A stretch of DNA of 5,193 nucleotides from Kordia sp045105435. GTDB lineage: Bacteria; Bacteroidota; Bacteroidia; Flavobacteriales; Flavobacteriaceae. The stretch lies in NCBI RefSeq assembly GCF_045105435.1, contig NZ_JBGCDL010000233.1, positions 1 to 5,193 on the forward strand. Direction: 5' to 3'. Under the pieces are notes generated by a model. That model saw nothing but the letters and a program-made list of their open reading frames with translations, was not told the origin of the DNA and searched no databases. Below, in pieces: positions 1-5,193 of the stretch; positions within the stretch are counted from its first letter, which is position 1; each line of letters begins with the position of its first letter. Both the position numbers and the translations under genes were made by a program.

Positions 1-125
1 AAGATCGCATGTTAGAAAAACTTCCAGAATCCGAAGAAGTATTCATCAAAAACATGCAAAAGGAAACACTGGACTTACCGTATTTATACAATCTCATCAA
101 TCTTCAAAAACTTGTAACCACATGA
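1..125 (+). CDS. C-terminal end of upstream gene, probably cas10 (partial)
   Basis: The frame starting at base 3 is open from the window edge to a TGA at 123-125, giving 40 residues that end in LPYLYNLINLQKLVTT. The stop overlaps the start of the next gene as ATGA (122-125), which indicates translational coupling and an operon that begins outside the window. The visible tail is amphipathic and probably helical, with no diagnostic motif. The Cas10 call rests on context: in type III-D loci the large subunit, with its palm/GGDD cyclase domains, commonly sits next to the first cas7 and csx10, and no other gene here supplies it. Another cas subunit or accessory gene cannot be excluded. That this is a real coding end is well supported; its identity is inferred. 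Confidence 0.5.
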   Translation, partial: DRMLEKLPESEEVFIKNMQKETLDLPYLYNLINLQKLVTT

Positions 126-688
126 ACACATTTTTCTATTCTGTAACTTTTCATTCGTATTGGTTGCATCAAGACAAAGCAGGACAAAGTGTCGGCGTCG
201 ATAACAGTCCGATACTGGAAGACGATCATCCTATTTTTGGCGGAAAAGCCTTAAAAGGATTGTTTCGAGAACAAATAGCAATGTTACAAAAGTGTAATGC
301 ACTCGCTACAAAAGCAGAAAACTTAACACAGTTGTTTGGAAAGCCATACACACTTCAAGGCGATATCAAATTCAATTCAGTGCGATTGGGAGAATTTGTT
401 CCAAAAAACTATCATCATTTATTCTTTAAAGATGTAACGACAACTGCTATAGAAGCAGACACCAAACAAGCCAAAGAGCATTCGCTACGAACCACAAAAG
501 TTGTCATTCCAATGCGATTGGAAGGAACGATTACCGTTGAAAACATGGTTGACGAAACTAAGCTTGAAAACCTAAAACAAGATCTGCATTTGATGGCAGG
601 ATTAATCAAAGAAATTGGAAAAGACAGATACAAAGGCTTGGGCAGTTGTGTCGTAAAAATTGAAGAACCATGCAACACTATACAGTAA
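122..688 (+). CDS. cas7: Cas7-family RAMP protein, Csm3-like backbone subunit of a type III-D effector
   Basis: This is a single-domain Cas7 (RAMP/RRM fold) subunit of 188 residues, somewhat shorter than the usual 210-250 of Csm3. Such subunits bind the crRNA and cut the paired target RNA. The segment VDNSPILEDDHPIFGGKALK (residues 26-45) aligns with the Csm3 stretch holding the catalytic Asp and the crRNA-binding IPGSSLKG loop, so D27 is the likely nuclease residue and FGGKALKG (39-46) the variant loop. R123 lies in a HSLRTTK segment like the central RAMP arginine region, and KGLGS (171-175) is the C-terminal glycine-rich turn before the last strand. The ATG at 122 is supported by ATGA overlap with the upstream gene. 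The 3' end overlaps the next gene by 19 bases in another frame. In III-Dv systems the equivalent domain is the N-terminal part of a Cas7-Cas5-Cas11 fusion; here it is a separate protein. RAMP identity is confident; the exact subunit position is inferred. Confidence 0.85.
   Translation: MNTFFYSVTFHSYWLHQDKAGQSVGVDNSPILEDDHPIFGGKALKGLFREQIAMLQKCNALATKAENLTQLFGKPYTLQGDIKFNSVRLGEFVPKNYHHLFFKDVTTTAIEADTKQAKEHSLRTTKVVIPMRLEGTITVENMVDETKLENLKQDLHLMAGLIKEIGKDRYKGLGSCVVKIEEPCNTIQ
670..688 (+). other. 19-base cas7/csx10 reading-frame overlap (coupling site)
   Basis: The csx10 ATG at 670-672 lies inside the end of the first cas7, whose TAA is at 686-688. The downstream frame is -1 relative to the upstream one and is closed upstream by a TGA at 661-663. 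Ribosomes finishing cas7 would therefore end within a few codons of the csx10 start, so termination-reinitiation coupling is the simplest reading. No classical X-XXY-YYZ slippery heptamer is visible in the shared open stretch 664-688. Confidence 0.7.
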
Positions 689-2082
689 CTATTACCGCTA
701 GAGAACCGTTGGTGTTGCGAACCCAATCGGGTTCGGAAGTACAATCGGATGTTGTCGATTATGTACAAGGCGCAAAACTGTTGGGACTCGTCGCGAAGCA
801 ATCTTACGCAGCATTGAAAACACAAAATAAAGATGCTGTTTATGAATTATTTCATGCTGGAAATGTTCGTTTTGGCAATGCGTATCCAATCTGTCAACAA
901 CAAGTTGGATTGCCTGTGCCGTTTTCGTTGTATAAAACAAAAGATGCGGAAGGCAACAATAGCTTTACGTTTTCTCCAACGGGAAATCACAAAAAAAAGC
1001 AACAAAAAGAAGGTTTTGTCATTGCTAAAGACGCGCAACTTTCACTTTTCACTGTACCACAAGGCGAGCGATTAAAATCTGCTAGAGATTTAGAAAATCG
1101 ACGTTCTAAAGACAAAGAAATGTACTTATACAGCTATCTAAAAAGAGGTGTGCAATTTCAAAGTACAATTTCAGTAAAAAAACCTTCCGACGAAATCACA
1201 GAAGCAATTCAAAATCTTAACGGATCGCATTATATTGGGACTTCCAAAGGAGAATTTGGATATGTCACCATAGAAGTTTCTGAAACTGCAAAAGTTGAAG
1301 AAGTAGCCGATGTAAAAGGCAAACAAATCATCATTTATGCGTGGAGCGATTTGATTTTTTTGAACGAATTTGGACGCTATACCACGCAAATAAACGCTGC
1401 TGATTTTGAAATTACGAATGCAAAACTTACTGAAGAAGATTCTTTCATACAGTTTAAATCGTTTCACACGTATAATTCCAAAAGAAGAAATGAAGATGCC
1501 GATCGTATTGCGATTAAAAAAGGCAGTGTGTTAGTGTTTGAAAGTACAGAAGACAATCAAGACATTGAAATTAGCGCACAAACGATCAACGAAGGTGTTG
1601 GCGTACACAAATCGGAAGGTTTTGGACAAATTTTGGTTAATCCTGAATTTTTGCATTGCGAAGTCATCAAAGAAACCACTGAGGGAATTCGCTTGAATTT
1701 GATGAGTGAAGCTAAAGATGTTGAAAGTGACTTCTTAAAACAGCTTTCACAGCGAAATGAAATCATTCAAAAAGATCATGCAACCTATGAGGAAGCTAAA
1801 AAGTTTATCAAAGACCACAAAACACTTTTCGAGAAAACTACAAAAAGTCAATGGGGCGCAATTCGTAATTATGTGTTAGAAGCCATTGCTTCAGAGAATC
1901 CGAAAGAAAGCTTACGAGAAAAATTAACGGATACGAAAAAAGGGTATTTACGTGAAAAGGCAAACGCAAATTGGAGTAGACCGCAAGCGGACGTTATTGA
2001 AAGACTTTTTGAAAAATCCAATGCCGTTGCTCTCTTATTAAAAATATGTGTAGAACTTCCAAAAACCTTGAAAAATGATTAA
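670..2082 (+). CDS. csx10: Csx10-like Cas5-group RAMP with helical, possibly Cas11-like C-terminal domain
   Basis: A 470-residue protein with the features of Csx10, the type III-D Cas5-group subunit that holds the 5' end of the crRNA next to Cas10. The N-terminal RAMP half has REPLVLRT (11-18), then YVQGAKLLGLVA (31-42) in place of the usual YIPGS loop, a basic loop with HKKKQQK near residue 110, and a closing turn GTSKGEFGYV (190-199). The second half begins near residue 220 and ends with a clear Csx10-type glycine loop GVGVHKSEGFGQILVNP (309-325). Residues about 335-470 are charged and predicted helical by eye, and contain SQWGAIR (393-399); this may be a Cas11 small-subunit domain, which would explain why no separate cas11 gene is seen. 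The gene overlaps its neighbours by 19 and 8 bases. The Csx10 call is strong on the glycine loop and context; the Cas11 assignment is inference. Confidence 0.82.
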   Translation: MQHYTVTITAREPLVLRTQSGSEVQSDVVDYVQGAKLLGLVAKQSYAALKTQNKDAVYELFHAGNVRFGNAYPICQQQVGLPVPFSLYKTKDAEGNNSFTFSPTGNHKKKQQKEGFVIAKDAQLSLFTVPQGERLKSARDLENRRSKDKEMYLYSYLKRGVQFQSTISVKKPSDEITEAIQNLNGSHYIGTSKGEFGYVTIEVSETAKVEEVADVKGKQIIIYAWSDLIFLNEFGRYTTQINAADFEITNAKLTEEDSFIQFKSFHTYNSKRRNEDADRIAIKKGSVLVFESTEDNQDIEISAQTINEGVGVHKSEGFGQILVNPEFLHCEVIKETTEGIRLNLMSEAKDVESDFLKQLSQRNEIIQKDHATYEEAKKFIKDHKTLFEKTTKSQWGAIRNYVLEAIASENPKESLREKLTDTKKGYLREKANANWSRPQADVIERLFEKSNAVALLLKICVELPKTLKND

Positions 2083-3397
2083 ATACCTCGCAAATATTGT
2101 CCTCGAATTGCAAAGTCCGCTTTGCATTGCCAGCGGATTGGAAAACAGTTACAGCGATACGCAAGTCCGAAGAGATTGGAACAATTTGCCTGTGATTCCT
2201 GGAACTTCACTGAAAGGAGTTATCAAATCGTTGGCTTCGGACAAAGCATTGGAACTGTTAGGGAAAGATACTGAACCGAATTCAAAAAAGAATACAGGAA
2301 TAGGTTCATCTTTAATCGTGAATGATGCCTTGTTGCAAGACAGTACAGGAAAAGTATATACGCAATTGAATAATGCGGTTTTTCAAGATAGATTATTAAA
2401 GCATTACAAAATCTTACCGAATCGAGAACATGTGTGCATTAATTATTTGGGTGTTACGGATGGAAAAGGAAAATTTACCAATGCGATTGTACACAAAGGT
2501 AGTCGTTTTCAATTGCAATTAAAATTGGAAGTTAATAAAGCTAAAGATGCAATATGGGAAGAAATACTAACCCTTTTCTACCGTCGAGATTTCTTATTGG
2601 GAAGTCAAGCCACCAATGGTTTGGGACGTGTCAAACAAATTTCAATCATACATAGAAAATTTGATTTTAGCAATATGGACGATTTACAAGACTTCTGTGC
2701 CTTTACGCCGTATTCAGCGATTGCAAATGGAAGTAAGTTTACACCGAAAACAATAGAATCAGCTTTTAAACTATACAAACAATTTGAATTTACAACCGAT
2801 GCCATTCATATCGGAGTCGGTTATGGAGACGATGAAGTCAACGCAACCAACTTAAAAGAAAAAGAAATGGTTTGGGATGCTGGCGGAAACTTTTTAAACC
2901 CGAAAATCAATTATATAATTCCAGGCGCTTCCATCAAAGGTGTCTTGAGACATCGAACCTTTTATTACTTGTGTCCTGCGTATGATTGGAAAGCTAAAAT
3001 CAGTTTACAAGATTATAAAGACCTTCAAAAAGAAGCAGAAGTAGCCTTAGAAAGTTTATTTGGAAGTAAAGCTGAAAGTAAAAATGAAAATGGTCATATC
3101 GGAAATGTCATTGTGGAAGATATTACGATTGAAAAAGATGATATCGTAGAAACACCTTTTCAACACAACAGTATCGATCGCTTTACAGGCGGAACGATTG
3201 ATAAAATGCTTTTCTCCGAAAAAGTATATGCAATAAAACAACCTAAACGTCTAAATATTTGGTTGTCGTATAAAGAAGGAATAGACAAAAAAGTATTAGA
3301 AGCTTTTAACAAAGCCATTGCCGATTTAAAAGATGGTCGATTGGCTTTAGGAGGAAACACCACCAACGGAAACGGATTTTTAAAAGTAGCGAATTAG
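2075..3397 (+). CDS. cas7-2x: Tandem double Cas7 protein (Cas7-2x) of a type III-D effector
   Basis: This 440-residue protein carries two complete RAMP/Cas7 domains, so it supplies two consecutive backbone positions along the crRNA. Domain 1 (about 1-200) has SPLCIASG (14-21), a likely catalytic Asp at D28, the crRNA-binding loop IPGTSLKG (41-48) and a closing glycine loop NGLGRV (181-186). Domain 2 (about 235-440) has D268 exactly 16 residues before the loop glycine, the same spacing as in Csm3, then IPGASIKG (282-289), an IDRFTGG motif (367-373) typical of Csm3/Csm5-like RAMPs, and GGNTTNGNG (426-434). Both domains therefore look competent for target-RNA cleavage. The start at 2075 overlaps the csx10 stop by 8 bases. 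The stop is a TAG at 3395-3397, followed by a 3-base gap to the next gene. The arrangement matches Cas7-2x of III-D2/III-Dv complexes; a Csm3-Csm5-like fusion is the other way to describe it. Confidence 0.85.
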   Translation: MIKYLANIVLELQSPLCIASGLENSYSDTQVRRDWNNLPVIPGTSLKGVIKSLASDKALELLGKDTEPNSKKNTGIGSSLIVNDALLQDSTGKVYTQLNNAVFQDRLLKHYKILPNREHVCINYLGVTDGKGKFTNAIVHKGSRFQLQLKLEVNKAKDAIWEEILTLFYRRDFLLGSQATNGLGRVKQISIIHRKFDFSNMDDLQDFCAFTPYSAIANGSKFTPKTIESAFKLYKQFEFTTDAIHIGVGYGDDEVNATNLKEKEMVWDAGGNFLNPKINYIIPGASIKGVLRHRTFYYLCPAYDWKAKISLQDYKDLQKEAEVALESLFGSKAESKNENGHIGNVIVEDITIEKDDIVETPFQHNSIDRFTGGTIDKMLFSEKVYAIKQPKRLNIWLSYKEGIDKKVLEAFNKAIADLKDGRLALGGNTTNGNGFLKVAN

Positions 3398-3400
3398 ATT

Positions 3401-3832
3401 ATGGAAAATACAATCACACAACAAATAACGACTGACCAATTATGGGATATTTTGGATGCTCAATATTCTTGGAGTGGTTATCTGTGGCAAGATGATACAC
3501 ATAAACCTTTTGTATTTATAAATCAACTTGTGAATTACAGAGAATATTTCACAACAAAGATTCCTTTTATTGTTGAAGGATTTTTGGTTAACGAAAATCA
3601 AACAATAAGTCTAACCATCAAAAATATTGACGGTGTGTATTACTGTTACAAAAGTGAAGGCTTTGCAGCATTAACAGCGAAAGAAACTTTTCCCGCAGTA
3701 GATATGATTAAAAAACAAGGAATTGAAGCATTACAATTTATTCCAATTTTTAAAAAGCAGAAAGATCCGCTTTCTCCTAATTTTCAAGAATACGTATATA
3801 GTCATCAAATTTTTAAAGGAATCCTATCATGA
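3401..3832 (+). CDS. csx19: Csx19-like protein (TIGR03984-type), type III-D accessory subunit
   Basis: A small 143-residue protein without signal peptide, membrane segment or RAMP glycine loop. It begins with a polar N-terminus, then SWSGYLWQDDTHKPF (23-37) and IPFIVEGFLVN (54-64), followed by a strand-rich piece with ISLTIKNIDGVYY (69-81). A GYL-W-(S/D)D opening and a PFIVEG strand followed by a -DG-Y- hairpin fit my recollection of the TIGR03984/Csx19 family, which occurs only in type III-D loci, commonly beside TIGR03986 RAMPs. In III-Dv complexes Csx19 is a structural component; no catalytic residues are evident here. It is the only gene in the set preceded by a gap (3 bases) and not an overlap, and it ends in an ATGA overlap with the next gene (3829-3832). 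The family call is from motif memory plus gene order, so it is less certain than the RAMP calls. Confidence 0.7.
   Translation: MENTITQQITTDQLWDILDAQYSWSGYLWQDDTHKPFVFINQLVNYREYFTTKIPFIVEGFLVNENQTISLTIKNIDGVYYCYKSEGFAALTAKETFPAVDMIKKQGIEALQFIPIFKKQKDPLSPNFQEYVYSHQIFKGILS
3815..3820 (+). promoter_or_regulatory. Shine-Dalgarno-like site AAAGGA before the TIGR03986 gene
   Basis: AAAGGA lies 8 bases upstream of the ATG at 3829 and is the clearest SD-like site among the gene starts in this window. It supports the ATG at 3829 as the start, together with the ATGA overlap with csx19. It is a short A/G-rich match in an A-rich genome, so it could be chance. Confidence 0.4.
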
Positions 3833-5091
3833 GTACCGTAACATCAGCCTATAATTTTGTCCCAATTAACAAAGAAGTATGTTTGCCTGATTGGGCTGAT
3901 TATGTAAGTCAAGACATTCCCTTGCAAGGAGCATTGTCTGGAGAAATTGACCTAACCATCACCGCGAAAACGCCCATTTTCGTCAGAGGGAAATCGACTG
4001 TATCTTATCCAGAGAAGCATCAAGAATATGAATTCATGAAGCATAACGGTCGTTATTGCATTCCTGGAAGTAGCATCAAGGGAACAATTGCCAATGTCTT
4101 GGAAATTTTATCTTTTGGTAAATTAAATACAATAAACGATCATCGTTTTAGTCAGCGAGATTGGAATAATCCAGAAATTTATGACAAGCAAAGTTTTGCT
4201 CAAAAAAATAAAGGTGGTTGGTTGTATTTTGAAGGCGGAACATATAAAATTGATTACAATACAGCACAAATAGGAAGAATTGAACACAAAGAAATAGATG
4301 CACATTTTAAAACAAATTTTGTAGAATTATTTGAGAAAAAATTTAACCCAAAAATTGCTGGAGAAAATAAATCTGCACTAAAAAAATACAAACTTTTCCG
4401 TGGAAAAGAATTGAAACTTCATAATTCATTAGTTGTGTCTTACAGAAAACACAATCAAGTATATTACACAATCCAATCAGATATTAAAAATGGAGTAACA
4501 GGAAAACTTGTATTTTCAGGACAATCTTCAAAGCGAATGAAAGCAACAAAAGGAAGACATAAAGGTAAATGGATTGGAAAAAACAAAGAATTTATTTTTT
4601 GGGAAGCTAACGTTGAAAAGAAAGAAGTACCAAAACAAGTTATGAAGGACTTCTTCTTTGCGTATTATGAAGACGATTCTAAAAAACGAACTACTGATTG
4701 GGAACATTGGCGAAAAGTGCTTGCTAAAGGTGAAAAAGTTCCTGTGTTTCTTCAGTTAGATGAAAAAGGGAATATCAAGCATTTTGGCTTGTCCATGCTG
4801 TATAAATTACCTTTTGATCAAAGAGTTAAAGAGTTGCTTAAAAAACCGCATCACGAGAAAAAAAAGTATGATTTTGTAGAAACTTTATTTGGCTATTCAA
4901 TTGAGAAAGAAAGTACAAAGGGAAGAGTAAGTTTTCAACATGCTTTTGCAGATGGTATTGTGAAAAAACATGATTCCAAAACATTGGTACTAGGCGAACC
5001 CAAAGCAAGTTATTATCCGTTTTATATTCCACAGAAATTTAAAAAAGATACAGATGATATAACCAAAATAAAAGATGAACATGAAACCTAG
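3829..5091 (+). CDS. TIGR03986-family CRISPR RAMP (Cas7 with insertion), cut short by an in-frame TAG
   Basis: The protein opens like TIGR03986-family RAMPs: AYNFVPINKEVCLPDW (7-22), then SGEIDLTITAKTPIFVRG (37-54) and the crRNA-binding loop IPGSSIKG (78-85), followed by a FSQRDW segment. A long Lys-rich insertion fills roughly 110-350, after which family landmarks return: KGRVSFQHAFAD and LGEPKASYYPFYIPQ. In III-Dv complexes this is the Cas7-insertion subunit, at the end of the Cas7 backbone. No Asp sits at the Csm3 catalytic spacing before the loop, so this domain is probably not a target nuclease. The 420-residue product is short for a family usually about 600-800 long, and it lacks the terminal RAMP strands and glycine loop. 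Bases after the TAG continue the same frame with family-like sequence, so the gene looks interrupted by a nonsense change, not naturally ended. The start is backed by the ATGA overlap and an AAAGGA site. Confidence 0.82.
   Translation: MSTVTSAYNFVPINKEVCLPDWADYVSQDIPLQGALSGEIDLTITAKTPIFVRGKSTVSYPEKHQEYEFMKHNGRYCIPGSSIKGTIANVLEILSFGKLNTINDHRFSQRDWNNPEIYDKQSFAQKNKGGWLYFEGGTYKIDYNTAQIGRIEHKEIDAHFKTNFVELFEKKFNPKIAGENKSALKKYKLFRGKELKLHNSLVVSYRKHNQVYYTIQSDIKNGVTGKLVFSGQSSKRMKATKGRHKGKWIGKNKEFIFWEANVEKKEVPKQVMKDFFFAYYEDDSKKRTTDWEHWRKVLAKGEKVPVFLQLDEKGNIKHFGLSMLYKLPFDQRVKELLKKPHHEKKKYDFVETLFGYSIEKESTKGRVSFQHAFADGIVKKHDSKTLVLGEPKASYYPFYIPQKFKKDTDDITKIKDEHET
5089..5091 (+). other. In-frame amber codon inside the TIGR03986 RAMP gene
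   Basis: TAG follows ...DEHET and is followed in the same frame by DDNVPLAGRKRHPIKT. The family typically has an (I/L)xGRKxYP-like segment soon after the SYYPFY landmark, so both sides belong to one domain. One base change from CAG, AAG, GAG, TTG, TCG, TGG, TAT or TAC would produce it. TAG is used as a real stop by the Cas7-2x gene upstream (3395-3397), which argues against general amber suppression. Confidence 0.7.
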
Positions 5092-5193
5092 GATGATAAT
5101 GTTCCGTTAGCTGGGCGCAAACGCCATCCAATCAAAACCATAGATAACAGAAAAAAAAAAAAAAAATCTGCATTTTCTACCACATTTACGCCA
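5092..5193 (+). pseudogene. Continuation of the TIGR03986 RAMP reading frame beyond the amber codon (partial)
   Basis: Thirty-four codons, in the same frame as the 3829 gene, run open from the TAG to the window edge. They read DDNVPLAGRKRHPIKT, then IDNR, five lysines and SAFSTTFTP. LAGRKRHP resembles the GRKxYP motif and FSTTFTP the (V/A)(S/A)T-F-PL strand that precede the C-terminal part of TIGR03986 proteins. The stretch contains no ATG, GTG or TTG in this frame, so it cannot restart translation before the window ends. The two nearby ATGs (5093, 5099) are in another frame that stops at 5108-5110. It is therefore either dead coding sequence, translated only by readthrough, or part of an intact gene if the TAG is a sequencing error. 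The gene continues outside the window. Confidence 0.65.
5151..5166 (+). repeat. A16 homopolymer tract in coding sequence
   Basis: Sixteen consecutive A bases following a G encode the last base of an Arg codon and five AAA lysine codons. At this length the frame before (LAGRKRHP) and after (SAFSTTFTP) is continuous, so 16 is the in-frame length. Runs this long are prone to replication and polymerase slippage and to sequencing or assembly error. It is by far the longest homopolymer in the window. Confidence 0.95.

Noticed and set aside
664..688. Programmed -1 frameshift producing a Cas7-Csx10 fusion
   Set aside because: The geometry would allow it, but no slippery heptamer or obvious downstream stem is visible, and csx10 has its own ATG in a coupling position.
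415..825. 136-residue open frame on the - strand
   Set aside because: It lies across the end of cas7 and start of csx10, both with clear RAMP motifs. Its translation is Cys/Ser/Phe-rich without recognisable domains, as expected for an antisense shadow.
5089..5091. TAG read as pyrrolysine or by a suppressor tRNA
   Set aside because: TAG is the natural stop of the Cas7-2x gene in the same operon, and nothing in the window suggests a recoded lineage.
5093..5110. Reinitiation at ATGATAATG just after the amber codon
   Set aside because: Both ATGs are in a different frame and reach a TAG at 5108-5110 within a few codons.
1..5193. CRISPR array, tRNA, insertion sequence or terminator
   Set aside because: No regularly spaced repeats, tRNA-like cloverleaf, transposase or terminal inverted repeats, or GC stem followed by a T run was seen; the A16 tract has no stem on either side on either strand that I could find.

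Overview
The window is an AT-rich, densely packed stretch from a bacterium. Codon choice, near-absence of strong Shine-Dalgarno sites and the A/T-rich style suggest Bacteroidota, perhaps a marine flavobacterium, but no taxonomic marker is present. Every supported gene is on the + strand. They form one operon encoding a type III-D CRISPR-Cas effector complex. The gene set resembles the III-D2 / III-Dv architecture: Cas10, Cas7, Cas5-Cas11, tandem Cas7, Csx19 and Cas7 with an insertion.

Layout, left to right. 1-125: the last 40 codons of an upstream gene, probably cas10. 122-688: a short single-domain Cas7 (Csm3-like RAMP). 670-2082: a Csx10/Cas5-like RAMP with a helical C-terminal tail that may be a Cas11-like small-subunit domain. 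2075-3397: two Cas7 domains fused in tandem (Cas7-2x). 3401-3832: a small Csx19 (TIGR03984-like) protein. 3829-5091: the N-terminal part of a TIGR03986-family RAMP (Cas7 with insertion), ending at an in-frame TAG. 5092-5193: the same frame stays open to the window edge and still looks like the same family, with an A16 tract in it. No gap is longer than 3 bases before position 5092, so no internal promoter or terminator is expected and none is seen.

How the genes work together. In type III effectors the Cas7 domains form a filament along the crRNA and cut target RNA at regular intervals, using an Asp in each active domain. Cas5/Csx10 caps the crRNA 5' end next to Cas10. Cas11 subunits line the opposite face. 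Cas10 makes cyclic oligoadenylates and/or cuts DNA when target RNA is bound. Here the three Cas7 domains of the first and third complete genes keep an Asp at the Csm3-type catalytic position, while the Cas7-insertion protein lacks it. Four of the five gene junctions overlap, as expected for translationally coupled subunits of one complex. No CRISPR array, adaptation genes (cas1/cas2), cas6 or CARF effector lies in the window.

Two things stand out. The first Cas7 and the Csx10/Cas11-like protein are separate genes overlapping by 19 bases in different frames, where III-Dv systems have a single Cas7-Cas5-Cas11 fusion. The last RAMP gene carries an in-frame amber codon with family-like sequence on both sides, followed by a slippage-prone A16 run.
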